A stretch of DNA of 64,000 nucleotides from Irpex lacteus (Eukaryota; Basidiomycota; Agaricomycetes; Polyporales; Irpicaceae): positions 434,001 through 498,000 of the forward strand of contig MQVO02000020.1 of assembly GCA_001986395.2 (NCBI GenBank), written 5' to 3'. Below the pieces are notes generated by a model. That model was not told where the DNA came from. It ran no database searches and saw only the letters and a list, made by a program, of their open reading frames with translations. Positions 1 through 13,229 of the stretch are shown piece by piece. A program made the position numbers and the translations under genes. Position 1 is the stretch's first letter. Every line of letters begins with the position of its first letter.

Positions 1-599
1 GCCATCAAATTTTGTGCGAGAACAGTTATCCATTCGATGTGTCTATGCCACTCTGGAGGCTCGGTACTGGAGGCCGTGGGCGGCGGCAAGAGGAGCGCGT
101 CGAGCAGATGAGAGTAAGTGACCAGCATCGATTTCAACACTGCTAGCAATGCCGGACGACGATCTAACACAGAATATAAGTACTCGAGCAATAATCGTCG
201 CATCTTGGAAACAAACCTATGCTAGGATCTGCTGGGTATAACTGATGGCCACCGAGCTCAGCTAGCGAAGGTATAGTATCCTTGACCTGTGCCGGTATTG
301 ATTGCTTTAGGTTGTAATAGCTAGTCGCGATGACGTACAAACCATGTATCCCCAAATACAGTATACTGGCCTTCTTCCATCATCCAGTCCACCCTTGGTT
401 TCTCCAACTGAGCTAAGGGCCAGTCTGGTACATCCGTCTGGTCTGCCAATATGTCGGCTTGGTTTGCGGTTGCGAGATCATGGTCGCCGACGCGTTCTTT
501 CAAAAGTTCAAGAAGCTTCAAATTGTGGCTTGTATAATTCGCGTAGTGAGAAGGCGGCGAAGGAAAGGGGTTGCGCAACTCGGCCTCTTCCTCCTCCAT
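1..599 (-). CDS. MED7: Mediator complex subunit 7 (5' part; runs off left edge)
   Basis: MED7 is a middle-module subunit of Mediator, which links transcription factors to RNA polymerase II in the nucleus. Three exons can be read: 599-339, 286-217 and 163 to the window edge. Introns have GTACGT/CAG and GTTTGT/TAG borders, and the phases agree (F|V, then G|AT giving D). The N-terminus MEEEEAELRNPFPSPPSHY is the family's NPFPxPP motif. Later blocks are PRVDWMMEEGQYTVFGDTW, IPSLAELGGHQLYPADPS and ALLAVLKSMLVTYSHLLDAL, all in the usual MED7 order. About 190 residues are visible; the C-terminal helical part lies beyond base 1. The start ATG at 599 is the first in frame and fits the conserved N-terminus. 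Identification is firm. Confidence 0.93.
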
Positions 600-686
600 G
601 GTGGTCGTACAAGATTGTGTGGCGTAGCGCCCATTCGCATCACGAAAATAAACGGATTCAGAGCTAATTATATCATCGTTTAGCAG

Positions 687-1900
687 TCAGACCATGGTAT
701 CGCAGTCATCAACTAACCAGAACTGGCCTTGATATTTGTTCCCAGGGGTGATAATCGGGTGGATATGGGTGATAAGCTGTGCCATTGTGCCATGACGTGA
801 TAAAGGGTGCCAGACATTTTCACGCAAGTGAATACTTGCTTTGGGAAGGTCTGCTTTGCCTGCACCTAGGCCCATATTGTGTGTGTAATTGTTCATTCAG
901 ATCTCAATAAGGGGGCTGAACATATTATATTTCTAATCTTAAGTAAGACATAGAGCGAGGCGAGTTACTGCGAAAGCATATACTACCCCTACGACACTGT
1001 GTAGATACAACATGGGGCGCGTTGACCGAAGGCGAGGATATTTACCTGAGAGTGCGCATCAATGACGGGAGGCGAAAGCAAAATGTTGTGTTCGGACTCA
1101 CCAGTTGGCCGGCCTTGAGCACTTCAATGACTCTCTGTTCTATAGGATGCGTGTCTGTGGGAGCGTAGATAGCACAATAGATACAAGAACACTCACCTAC
1201 CTGCTTGGCCAGTCTGGGAACGTCTTAGGCATGCTGCGCGTACATGCCGGCCAAGCTTTATCTCCACCGTCTCAATACGACGCAGCCCTGGCCCGCGCAG
1301 CCGTACCCTGCAGCATTGGTAAGATGATAATAGGAAGGGCTGAGAGGAACGAGCTTACTCGAACACTACTGAGTTGAGTCAGCGTACATGGAAGGGCCCT
1401 ATCGTCAGAGATATAAGTATAGAAGATCTACAAACATGGAACACGAAACGACACGGCTACTCACGAGCATAGTAAGCAGGAACAGTAGCCGGACGCCGAA
1501 ACTGTTGACGATACGAAGAGTAAATAGCGCATATAGTCATGGTACCACAAAGAAAACTCACCATCACGTCGCGTCAGAATGCCAACTCAGTGTCAACACA
1601 AAAACCCCCATGTATATCCGCTCTTCTGAACCTACTGGCCTCCTCTTCGTGCTGCAGGTCTCAAAGCGGCCATCTTCGCAGTCTGTGTCGTTGTCGCACG
1701 GCCGGTACAAGTTTTGCGCCGAGGACGGAGAGTGCGAGCACCGGTCAACAACGTCGAGCGCGAGCGTGGAGGCGGAGAGTAAATGGGGCAGATAGTGGTG
1801 GGTCGAGAACAAAGAGGACGCGAGCAGACTTGGAGGACGGCGAGACTTATATATGTGCCCACAGAAACAAGGTTTTGAGCGCCACATTTGCAGCATGTGA
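687..1900 (-). other. possible uncharacterised multi-exon gene
   Basis: No product is recognised. On the minus strand two stretches behave like neighbouring exons. One ends GHVRAACLRRSQTGQ at a GTAGGTGAGT donor near 1200. The next begins after a CCCACAG acceptor near 1170 and reads THPIEQRVIEVLKAGQL to a GTGAGT donor. The phase (G|AC) is consistent across that intron. Further upstream a cysteine-containing stretch near 1660-1760 reads VVDRCSHSPSSAQNLYRPCD. Near 690-860 an open stretch reads HIHPIITPGNKYQGQFWLVD. A full coherent model could not be assembled, so start, end and even coding status are uncertain. It could also be a degenerate gene or a non-coding transcript. Confidence 0.22.
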
Positions 1901-1949
1901 CCGTGATTTCAAGCTGCACAGTGCACTTGCAATTGGCGCGGGCGCGTAG

Positions 1950-3338
1950 CTCTCGCGACCTTTCAAAGCTGTATACTATACCTGCAGCGTGTTGTGGTAA
2001 AAAGATTTAATATTGCGCGATACCCGACCAAGAGTCGTCGACTAGCTCCAGTTACGTAGCATACAGAAATCCTCAACTTCACAACTGCTCGCGCTTACTG
2101 CGGCCGCCTCCGCGCAGGTACCTGTGGTATCAAAGTAGCCAAAGTATCACGACACCGTCGTTTCTAGTCTATCAGTACTCTTATAAATATGGATCCGGTA
2201 CGTACCGGGTATGCGAGCGGAGCGAGGAGTCTCAGTTGCGTCGGGCGTGCGAATTGTCAGCCAGCATCGACGTGAGCACCTTGAAACAGAAAGTATCAAA
2301 CTTTCAGCATTCTCGTTGTCCAAATGAGATCTCCGTGGGTGTGAGCAGTAGTACTATTCAACTGTGAGACTTGACATGATTGATATAACTACTCGTTGTT
2401 GCCGAGTAATACTTATGGTCCTCATGTTTTCGTAACAGTACAGCTTCAGTGAATGTAGGAGATTCATTTCAACCTATGCATGGCCTTCAATGACAGCGGC
2501 TCGTAGCCTCGGGGTGCAGTATGCATCGAATCAGTAGTAAGTAACATACGTTACTCTCCGTGACTAACAGCAGCTGGTGATGTGACGGACAGGACGCGCG
2601 GCCTCGAGCCATGCGACTGACCGCTGCACTCTCTGAAAAGCATATTGAACGTGACTAGAAAAAATCAGGAAATTACACAATAATGCATTAACATACTGAC
2701 AGCAACATGAGATGCAAAAAGAGACTGAAAGTCGAAGTATAACATGGAGTTGGGCCGATACGAGAAACGGAATTAAGCGCTTGCGAACGACGAAATAGAC
2801 GCCAAGAAGTGCCAAACCACCAGACCCAGGCAGATTCACGTGTAAGTCAATGTTTGCTCGCTCCGCTCGCAATGAACTATGAAGCTTCGGCACCCTGACG
2901 CAGGTGTCCCAGAGCAAATCCCCCTCATTGGGCACATATACCTCTTCCTGTGAGGACAACCCAGAACATGTTCAAGCATCGCAGAACACAGTAATATATA
3001 GCATGCTAATTTACTTAGCACTGTGACCTGCGGTGAGCAGGATAAGGAACTGTGACCAGCAGTGATCAACCGTGGAAATCAAACGCCAGAATGGCGGGCG
3101 TTTAGCAGTCGAGCAAACGCTTGCCACGCCAGGTCTAGCTAGCTCTCATTTTGATTATTTTCGTGATGCGCACGCTCAGCCATGCCAGTGAGGCTGCCGG
3201 TAATTCACTCTGCGGTCAATTCTTAGTTGCTCAAATCAGAGGGCACAGAAAATATGGTGAACATTGACAGGAGCAGTGATCATTTGATATTACTTAGCAA
3301 ACAAAGAATCGAACGAGAGAGACACTTAGATATGTCAT
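1950..3338. other. intergenic region, no supported gene
   Basis: No open stretch here resembles a known family, and none shows phase-consistent splice sites. The minus-strand frames at 2564-2959 and 2836-3069 overlap each other and have no family resemblance. The part nearest 3338 is the 3' flank of the adenylate-forming enzyme gene. Confidence 0.5.
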
Positions 3339-6113
3339 TCAAAGCTTCGATGTTGCCCTTGCCTCCCTGGCTGCAATTATTCCCTTAGCCTTCTCTCTCA
3401 GGAACCGCCTTAGTAGTTTTCCACTAGGATTCTTAGGAATGGTCTCGACAAATTCGACTCCCCCTGCCAGCCGCTTGTAGTGCACTTTATTGTCGTGAAC
3501 AAACTATATTGGTTGGCATCAGGGACAATGCAGGGACGACATTAGTGACCGAGTCAGAATCAGGTTAAATTACACTGACCTTGACAATGGATGCCTTGAT
3601 TCTGTTGGATTCCTGAGGATCGCGTTTGATGCGCTCCTGGGCGTCGTTGGAAGGTACCACGAATGCCAAAGGCACTTCTCCGCTATACTCATCCGGAATT
3701 CCAACGACACAGCAGTCCGCGACGTCTGGGTGGCTCAATAAATGACCCTCCAACTCGGCAGGCGCAACTATTGAGGAAGAGGTTAGAGAGTAGACTGTTG
3801 TTTCAAGACTCTTTCCTACCTTGAAAACCGCGGACTTTGAGGATTTCCTAGAGGAACAACAGGATAATCAAAGATAGGGATATGCGAGATCCAACGCAAG
3901 TCGTACCTTCATGCGATCTACCACAAAGATTTCTCCTAACCGATTGATTTTCACCTCATCTCCGGTACGGACCCATCTGTCTGGCTTTCCGTCGAAATAA
4001 AGGAACGTCTCCTTCGTGCTGACGTACGATAATTTATTGCTCGATGTCGTGAATGAAGTAGGGCAGTCAATAAACTTACGCTTCAGGGTTGTTATAGTAG
4101 CAAAGTGCAGCGGTGGGCCCTCTAACAATTAATTCTCCAGGTTCGTCATATCCCGCCCACGTCCCATCAGACTTCAGCACACGGCAGACGTTTCCAGCAA
4201 GAAGCTGTCCTCCGCTTCCGAGTGTGTCGACTTTCATGTCGATGCGAGGGAATGTTAGTGTTGTAGCGGTCTCAGTCATACCTGATCAAAGGTTAATAAT
4301 GCGAAACAAGAAGTGACAATTGGTCGCAAACCGTATCCTTGTCCAATAGCGGAACTAGGGATTCTCTGGCAATACTGGCTGATTAACTCGGCGGAGAGAG
4401 GAGCGGCGCCGGACATGCATGTGGTGACTGAAGACAGGTCGTATTTGAGCACAATGGGGTTCTAGTTCCTCTCGAGTGAGTACGAGCCTGAGGATGAAAT
4501 TCAATATATTGCATATCACTCACCTTAGCGAGCTGCACGATCATAGGCGGTACAAGCCTGTTGCTCGATGAATATTAGGTGACATATGATACATTTTTAT
4601 GACTTACAATAAGTGGTTTATCCGGTAACGTTGAATATTTTCCAAGAGCCTCTCGAGAGTGAACCTTGGCATGACGACTAGAGAAAACTGGTGAATGGTC
4701 TGTATTAGTATCGGTGCTAGTATGGCCAAGATAGATGAAGTTCAGCATACGTACTCCTACGAATGTGTAAAAATGCATCACAACTATAAGGCCATATATA
4801 TCTGCCGTTGCGGATTTCAGCTTTCTGTTAATTCCATGGGAGGACTACTGCCTACGATAGAATGGTAATGCTGCAAGTGATAGCATGTAAGCCAAATCGT
4901 GACCACTTCATCGAAGTTGATACTCACCAGCCAAAACAACTTGTCCAGGCTTATACCTCTCAGTACTTTCGTCTATAGCCCTTCCATAATGCGCCATCTG
5001 TATAACGTTTGCCATGACAGCATAATGAGGTATCGCCACCGCCTTTGGCCTGCCCGTTGTTCCACTCGAGAAATTTAACAAAGCGATCTTCGTCTTTCCT
5101 TCACCAGGACTGAGTTTTCTCTCCTCAAATGTCGGCAGCTTCGCAAGGCCTTCTAAAACGAGCCTGTCGAACGTAGGATGATCGGCAGTATGCCCTTTAG
5201 GCGAGTCGAGAATGGCTATGCGGCTGGATGAGATACCTGCATCCCGAGCAGCCTTCTCTGCAACGGGTAGGTTGGCAGAATGGACAAAGATTGCGCTTGC
5301 CTTTGTGAGATTGAGTTGGTATAGGAGTTCATCCGCGGTGTACGCGGGATTTGCTGTACTGTCACAAGCATGAGAGGCTTCGAAAGTTACAATCAAGTGG
5401 ACTGCTCACGTCACGATCGCACCCAGTCTGTGCGCAGCCCTGTTGGAAGGTTTAACACACGATCCTGGGGTTGGGCCATCACAGCTACAGAACGAACTAA
5501 CCAGATAGCCACGGGATAATCTACGGGGTATGTTGAGAAAATACGTGAGAACCGGAAGACATCCTTTCGAGAAGTCGCCGGGATATAGAAGACTTACCGA
5601 CATGGTTCGGACTGAATATGCAGACTAGAGATAACAACAAAGATTAGCTTCATCCTACAGCACACTCGTTGCCTTCATAACGCGCACTGTAGTCACGGCG
5701 GCTACTGTCGATGTAGAGATGAATTGAAACGTACCAACGTCATTCTCGCCTTTCAGACATAAGACGGCAGATGTGTCAGTCTACTGCATTCGCTGCAGTT
5801 GATAAGGAGTACTCACCGATTCCCCAACGAGACCTTATCTCGTTCGCCAAACCAAATGTCCTTGCACGGAGCTACATCGGCGACGTTAGCTGCAACTCTA
5901 GTCTCTAAACAACATCTTCCGAGTTTATACCTCAGAGAAACCAACCCCTCTTCCGGTTGAGTCCTCGACAAGAACAGGATTCAGATGCTTATTGACCGGT
6001 CGGTTTGGATGCCATGAGTCCAGGATGAACTGGGGCAAAGTCAAGCTGTCCGGGATATGAGGCAGAGGGCCAGGAGCGGCACTGGGAGGTAAGGTGAACT
6101 CCGTCACGGACAT
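3339..6113 (-). CDS. adenylate-forming acyl/aryl-CoA ligase A (4CL-like, peroxisomal PTS1)
   Basis: ANL-superfamily AMP-binding enzyme. It should activate a carboxylic acid with ATP and transfer it to CoA; the closest recognisable type is the fungal 4-coumarate/phenylacetate-CoA ligase-like group, substrate unknown. Reading from ATG 6113: N-terminal exon ending [10 protein letters not shown]-loop core [12 protein letters not shown] (A3), GQGYG then MTETATT after an intron (A5), [42 protein letters not shown] (A7/A8) and [12 protein letters not shown] (A10) with the catalytic lysine. The protein ends ...ATSKL, a canonical type 1 peroxisomal signal. Multi-exon and apparently intact. It shares intron positions and domain order with the paralogue at 14,422-17,161, so the two are tandem duplicates. 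A TATAAAA box lies about 150 bp upstream of the ATG. Confidence 0.88.
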
Positions 6114-6258
6114 TGCGGATATGAGCAGGTATCTGCCAGCTATCTGTGTAACTGTGCAGAAAAGAGGAGATCAGTGAAGACAAAACAAAGTACTGTACTG
6201 TCGTCTGCCAGTGTCGGATGTTGACGGCGATATCTCTTCATGAACTTGCAGTCAGAGG

Positions 6259-6265
6259 TTTTATA
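6259..6265 (-). promoter_or_regulatory. TATA box of ligase A
   Basis: TATAAAA on the minus strand, about 146 bp upstream of the ATG at 6113. It lies in the 366-bp stretch between that ATG and the putative left end of the transposon. Confidence 0.45.
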
Positions 6266-6479
6266 CTAGTTCGCACTTTAGGCTCGGAAAGCAACTACCA
6301 TATTGCTTCGGGCCAGGCAAGTTGACGTATTAGAGCGTTGTTGTCGGGGGTCATGAGACTGGTCATGGCATCTAAACGGAAACTGTTCCTGCGCTGGGCA
6401 TGGCGTGCACTGGTTGACGACGCTCATCCCAACTGTTTTCCGCCCAACAAGTCCGCCACGTGGCTTACACTAGCACCCA

Positions 6480-6505
6480 CATCGGGAACTTCCCTGAAAC
6501 ATTTC
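6480..6505 (+). repeat. putative left terminal inverted repeat
   Basis: Begins CATCGGGAACTTCCC. The reverse complement of 14129-14154 matches it at 20 of 26 bases, including the final ATTTC block after a diverged centre. Confidence 0.4.
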
Positions 6506-6823
6506 GTCGCCATACACCGTAGCATAATGTGTACATAGGGCGTAGAAGGGCCTGTAAGGCATGTAAGTCGTAGAATGCGTGAACCGTCGGGTCAGAGCCT
6601 ACGCGCGTCGCACACACTCGCGGTACAGGGCGTATAAGCTCGTATAAGCTGACACGGGCCTTACGCGCCGCGGTGAGCTGGTTCAACTTTCAGCTTGCTG
6701 TGATGACATACACGATCTCGGCACACTTATACGGATGCAATACAGAATCAAAATATGGCATTCAATCGCAAATACAGAAATATATCGAGGCTACTCTATT
6801 TGGCACATAAGGAATACTCAGAA

Positions 6824-8658
6824 TCAGATGGCGCTGGTGGACGCGGTAGGTTCGGATGGTGGTATAGCAGGAGGCAAGTCGCGATCCCGACGCGATAGCG
6901 CCTTTAACCGTTCAAGGCTTGTCATGGGTCTGTTGATGGCTTCTGACTCGTCTGCGTCTCCTAGGTCTAGATCGTTTGTGTCTTCTATCGCGTTACCGAG
7001 GACTTTCCTAATGAAGAAGTTAATAGTTGTCCCCGATACACCAGTCAAACGTGCAGCACTAACCTAGTAAACCAGTCAAGAAGGCTCTTGCGCTGGGCTT
7101 CGGTCATGGTATTCTCGATGTGATCAATCAAAAGGTGATAGAATGATTTGTAAGGCCATGAACTGGAGGACTTGATCCTCGCCTTGGTTTTCGCGCGGAA
7201 CTCCTTCATGTCGCCTATACGGAATACCTTTTGGTCGCTTAAGGCATGTCGTACCTGCCATGAGTGATGGTGAGCAGTCAAACAAGTCCGTCGCAGTACC
7301 AGAGCACAAATTGTTACTTACCATAACAGCCGCCATAGCGATGCACGCCGGAGTGATTGTGTCGATGCCCCAGGTGTCTGCTCGAGCCTTGCTATTCGCC
7401 GAATCGGCGCCGAACACTGTGCTTGCGGCCTGCATCTTGAGTGCTGCTTCCGGGCCATATAAAAACAGGGTTACGGCCTGCGAATCACGATGTATGTCGA
7501 TACCTGATGCCATCCTTGGATAATTGCAAAAGATTACTCACCTTTAGAACCCAGTCGCTTCGGAAGATGAGGGCGATGAACTGGTCGTCGTCCTCGAGAT
7601 CCGCGTTGTCAGGCCACAAGTACCGGGGAAAATGATCAGGTCCGATGGGATATTTAATGTACTCGCAATCTCGCAATCCTTGACGAACTCTATCTGCGGA
7701 TTTAGCTAGGTATGAATGGGCAACAGAGTACGTACTTTGGGTCCTTGTAGTTAAGATCAACCGGACATAGGAGAGCGCCGGTTTGAAGATGGTGAAACCC
7801 GTGAAAGTCCTTCGGGATTGTACTGAGCTGAGGCTCAAACGTATACCATTTGTGAATGTGACTTCTTGTAATGTTCGCAAGGGCTGAGTGAAGATCCTTG
7901 CGACTGTCGTGCATCTATAACTCAGATGTTTGATCAGTAGCGTGCAGCCGCATCTCGGAGGTACCTACTGCTGCTGACAAGGTTGCCATTCCGGTCTCGC
8001 CGCCAGCTATGATGCGGGACTTTATGTCAGGTAGAATTTTGAACAGAGCATAGCCCAGGTTGTAAAGCTTCGCATCACTAGCCACAGACATGAGTTTCTG
8101 TCACAGATGATAGTTGCGAGCGGAGTTCTCACTGAGGTAGAAGACCGGCCGGAGCGAGGTCACCATGTTGAAGCCTGAGTTGAATAGCCTTGCGAATCTC
8201 CCGATACATGTCGTACATGAGGCCAAATTGTTGGCCGGCCATGTCAACGACCTTCCTGTGTATAAGATCAACATGATGATATACCGGCATACTACTACTG
8301 TGGCGAGACCTTACTTGTTAGCTGTCTTTATCTTCTTGGTGGCTGGCTGTTGCTCGTCGTCGTCACTGTCGGTTGCGTAGCCCCCATTGCCACGAGGGCG
8401 CGTATTGCCGACAGTCAGCTGCGCCATAGCCGGAGGGGAATTTTGAACCGGTGATGGCGCTGGTTGAAGGCCTTGACGTGACTGCATGTTGTCAGGAGAA
8501 AAGACAGGTGGCTGATTCAGGCCATTGCCATGCACGTTGGCGAGCAGCTGTTGGGGGTACAGATGCGCAGTGTTGTTGTGGGGGGTCTGAGGCTGATAGA
8601 AGGGGGGCTGGAAGTCAGTATAGTGGCCCTGAGACATATTCGATGGGAGGTCCGGCAT
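6824..8658 (-). CDS. DUF6698 family protein within the transposon
   Basis: DUF6698 proteins are an expanded agaricomycete family of unknown function. From ATG 8658 (MPDLPSNMSQGHYTD) comes a Pro/Gln-rich low-complexity N-terminus of about 115 residues ending in a basic patch (ATKKIKTANK). A spliced exon then reads VVDMAGQQFGLMYDMYREIR. The family block GFHHLQTGALLCPVDLNYKDPK follows from about 7,800, then an exon with DHFPRYLWPDNADLEDDDQF, then RADTWGIDTITPACIAMAAV, where the family usually has a G-M-T-x-V-T-P-x-x-I-A motif. The C-terminus is acidic and ends at the TGA at 6824. The Met 35 codons upstream at 8763 is not an ATG, so 8658 is preferred. It shares strand and bracketing repeats with the transposase, so it is probably a passenger or accessory gene of the element. 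Confidence 0.7.
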
Positions 8659-8939
8659 CTCGACACTCGCAGAGGGGAGGGGAGGGGAGGAAAGTGAGGC
8701 ACTTACTAGGGGAGACGACCCATTTATAGTCCAACGACGCGTGTCGCGTCCTTGTTGACACACCCGTTATCGCGGCTGGATCAGGTGATCGTTCTTAGCG
8801 TATGTTGCAGATAGCACGCCATCTCTGACTCATGTGGCAGCTTTGAAATATCGCAGTCGGAGGATCAGAGATAGATAGCCTAAGCATTGTCACTGTAGGC
8901 TATAAAAGGAAGGTGAGTTTGTACTACCATAGGAGAATA

Positions 8940-11900
8940 CTACTCTTCGCTGTCGCTCCCGGAGCTACGCAGGCCACCAGAGTTGGAATCCTCGCTCGAT
9001 ATTGATTCTCCATCAGTGTCCTCATCCGCACTCTCTTGCCCGCCATCGGGCTCGTTTGACCCAGTATCAGCAACACCGAAGTTAATTCCCGGATTTGTGA
9101 GTGAGGTGGCCCTTGCAGCTATAGCCGCATCAGTCTCCTGTAGTAGAGCAGGGTCATCTGCAATAACCTCGCTCTCATGAGCCTGAAGGCCTCCACTGCC
9201 AACACTCATGCCAATATGCCTTGCCATCATATCCCGATCCACAAATCTAGTGCGGTTGAAGGAAGGGTTAGTCCAGATCCCTAGGATATAACCTCGTAAC
9301 ATACCGCGCAACATAATAGAAGTATTTGTTACCATCGCGGTCGTCAGCAATTGATGGAGCTCCACTGGCGGGGAGAATGCCATGATGGAACGCCGGGATG
9401 AGATGGCATCCTCGAATAATAGTTGCGGGGTCGATGAAGCCGGTTCCGTCGTGATCGCTCAAGGAGGCAAGCGTTAAGCGTTCGAGTCGACGAACCCTGG
9501 GACCTGCTTGCCAGCTCCAATCATGGTCAAGCCATCGTACCCAGAGGAAATCGATCCGGATGGGAGCTTCTGAAGCATCGGATTGGTATACATGAGCATG
9601 AAAGACACCCAAAATAATCGCATAAGACCATGGATACTTGGTGGAAGAGGTAGGGTTGTGAACAAGGATACCCGTCTTGTCAAGTGAGAAGCCACGATCA
9701 TCTCGGGATGGATGCATGGTGTCAACATCGCGGCGGACGTCATAGGTTGTGTAGTTGATCTGAAGTGTGGCGTGTCGGTATATACGGTTATCCTTGATGA
9801 GAATCATCTTGTCATTGGCGGGTATAGAGTCAGACTCGTTGGTGACTCGTTTCAGCATATGAGCGCGAAGCCGGTGCGTAAATCGCTGCACAAAAGAATT
9901 AGGCTATATGCACATCATGACCGTGATGCCAAACTTACCTCGACAGCTGGGTCATTGGGATGGATGCGCTGCCAATATGCCAAATCAATCGCAATACGTC
10001 CATCAGACTCTTGCGCAATCCAGTGATGAGCGAGTGGCCCCGCAGGAATCGAGGTATCTCTACCTTTCCCGCTAAAATCTGGCACCTTCACACCGCAAGC
10101 TCGAAGCTCGTCTGCCATGTAGCGAAGTCGTCCTTCGCGAATCTCAATTTCTGCCATCTGACCTTCTGCTTGACGTCCATTCGTTCGTGCACGCCGTGCT
10201 TTCACTCGTCGGTGCTCATGCTCGCCCTAGTGGATCGCGTTAATACAAGTCAAATAGAGCAGGGACAAATAGAGCTGTACCTTCATTGTTGACAGCATAT
10301 CTAAAGGGCCGTACATCCTAATGTAGCGAGGTGCGTAACCGAGGAGATGAGCCTTGATCGTCGAGAGGTTGAATGAGCGAGGCTTCTGTCCACTGGCGGC
10401 AGGGGTTAATGGAGCCGCAGAGGCAGACTTCTTTCGGCTGGCGGCGCGAATGCGTTTTGCATATTCCTTCTGTGTTTCCTTTGTGATATACCGAGGGCAA
10501 ACCACCTGCTCGAAATGACGGAGGTGCGATCCCATCACTGTGTAGGTAGCATCAAGTAACTGGACGGAAGACTCGGTGTGCATGCGCATCTTTGCTAAAC
10601 CGTGCCAGTACGCCATGACATACAACAGCGAAAGGACATGCTCGTTGTCTGGGGAAGGCAGCAAGCCCTCGAAGCATGGGATTGCGCACTGTGTAGTTCA
10701 GATACTTTGCTGAGCCAAAGTAAAGGGAAAACAATCACTGACAACGCACCTGAAGAAGATCCTCATAGTCTCGAGCTCCAATTTGATGCATCTCACTAGC
10801 GTCGCTCGAGAACCGCCGTATGGTAGTCTTACCAAAAGTCGCAACCTGGCGGTAACTTCACAATTATCATCAGAGTGCGGAACCCTTTGGCCGTGCGAAA
10901 TCACGTACCGTCGATCGAGCTCGCGAACGAGACTCTCACTTATTGAATGCAAGATCCGAACCAGATGAGAGAATACGGCCTTCCAGATTCCAAGTTCGAA
11001 CTCATGGAGTACATCCGGCACGAGTATGCGGAATACGTCAAGGCCCAAATCACTGAGGAGCTCTGAGAATGCATTCTGTATCAACACGGTCAGGCCAAGA
11101 GATCAACAGTAGGTCTCCAAACAGTCAGCTCACCACGGTAGGAACTCCAGATATACCTTTCAATATGTCATTGACTTTGTCTCCGTTGATAGCATAGCCT
11201 TCTTGATACATAAGGCGTCGAGCTTGTTTCACCAGATCTTGGCGAAGTTTATTGTCCACCCGTGCAAGATCTTCGCGCAGTTTGCGATCGTCGGAAGTGC
11301 CCATCTTCGGGATGTCCTCGAATGTAATCAGGCAGTGAGGGCACGGGTGCTGCCCTTTGTCACGTAAGGTTGCAATGAGCATTCTAATAAGTATGTCAGC
11401 ATGAGCTCGAGACATTCTAGAAACAATACTCACTTCTCAGGATAATCCGCTGAATACGTGAAGATGCGCGGATAGATCCGTCGGCGAACACCGTCCTTGC
11501 AATCAACTACTATTCCCTCCCGGTAGGCTTGTACGAACTCGGGATTCATGAGGGCATGCCACGCAGCGTGGAACAGCTCGCGGCGCAAGTGAGTTAGTAC
11601 AGGTGCCGATGCGCCCTTTCCAAGTTTCTGCTGTATCTGATCTTGCACGTCTTTCGGTAGCTAATTGTTAGGTATTAGAGGCAATAGTCAAGAGTTATAT
11701 GATGTCAAAACGTGTCACTCACACTAGGAAAGAAGGCGACGTGATGTGCGCCATGACACGACGGCCGTGATGTCTCGTACTTGGTCTGGTTACCAAAGTA
11801 GAGGTATCCTGGCCAGACTTTCGAGTCTCCAAACTGGGTGACGTGGGTGACGTCGGAATGCCACATGAGCATGGCCATTGCGCGAGGAAGATCGTCATCG

Positions 11901-13229
11901 GCTTCACGGGGAAGATGCTGAATACGGATATCTTCATCAACCACAGTCTGCGAATTGAACAACTCGCTGTAGACAGGCTCTGGCACGTTGCCAGTATCGG
12001 GACGTGCATGATACATGAGGTACGGATCGTACACGAAACTGCGAGCGGCCTCGTCGGACGAGAAAGTATGTTTGATCTCGGCGCAAAGGTCTTTGTGCCA
12101 AAAATCAAGGACCGTGAGTGGAACACCCTCGAAGGCAGAGTCAGAGCGGGTGGCTGCGGGAATAGGCAACCCGTCGCCGCGTAGTACACGTTGGTGCTCT
12201 GCGACAGCCTGGCGTCGCTCGGCCTGATTTGGCTTCTTCAGTGGAGGAATGCCGATGCTGATAGACTCCTTCTTCCAGCCATCGCTTTCCCGCACCCACG
12301 GAGCTTCCGAGTCCAAGGTGCTAGAGCCTAGTTTCTTGTCAAGCTGATCAAAGTTGACACCGGTCAAGTCTTCATTCTTAAAGTCTTCGCGAACTATAAC
12401 GTCACGTAGGGCTGCGCGTTCGTTTCGAGTCTTCTTGTGTCCGGCGAGCCAGAACTGATGGTTGAACAAAAATGTCGTGAAGTTGGGATGCGGTGCGATG
12501 ATCTCGTGAATGGTGCGCTTTGGTGGAGGAGCAACACGCTGAGACTGGGTCGGTGTGTATACGGTCTCGAGGCCTATGGATGGATCCGGCTCTCGTATCG
12601 GACGCCGCTTATAAAGCCTACTAAGTCCAAAGCGATTTGCCACAGTCCGAATGCGCTCTGTCACCAATAACGTCAAACGACGAGTGGGGGGTTCGCCACC
12701 AGAAGAGCCTGCAGACTCTTCGGGCGGCTGCCTTTGAGGTTCGGAATCGTCGAAGACGACGCCTTCGCCCTCAGGTACCTGATCTCGAACTTTCCACGTA
12801 GCGCGAACTTGGCGGCCGACTCGTGTCGTGACCGCTGGCCGCTCGGGAGCTGCGGCGTGCTCAATCCGAGTCTCTGCTTGAGCAAGAGGGGTTGAGTCTG
12901 AATTGTCGGGGTGGCCTACATCCATCAAATCGGGGAGCTGACTCGGTCTAGCTACATAATCTCGCGCGAGAGGCGGATTCTTGAACAAGTTAGCAGTCTG
13001 AATGTTCACTCATTTATGATGACACCCTTACCTGAACTGACGAGTCATGCCGCAGCCGCTTCTGACTTCGCCGCTCCTCCCGTTGTTGTTCCTCGAGTGC
13101 AGCTGCACGCCGTGCTGCCCGAAAGCTGTCCCGAGACTGCTGAAGAATGACAGAGCACTTCTGCTGGTGCTGCGTAAGGGCACTCTCGGACTTGACACTT
13201 TTGCCACAGTCGCAGATGTACTTGGGCAT
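8940..13229 (-). CDS. Plavaka-type transposase
   Basis: Transposase of the Plavaka group (RNase H-like, found in fungi), expected to cut and paste its element. From ATG 13229 the protein opens with a C2H2-like finger (YICDCGKSVKSESALTQHQQKC), followed by a long basic and disordered region. Core blocks follow: PLTVLDFWHKDLCAEIKH, MWHSDVTHVTQFGDSKVWPG, IYPRIFTYSADYPEK, a CPHC knuckle (HPCPHCLITFEDIPK), LVPDVLHEFELGIWKAVFSH, LLYVMAYWHGLAKMRMHTES and a GEHEHRRVKAR motif. A C-terminal domain is read at 9268-9891 and an acidic tail ends in DSEE. About ten exons are separated by short introns, and no disabling mutation is seen. Exact exon borders were not all resolved. Confidence 0.82.
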
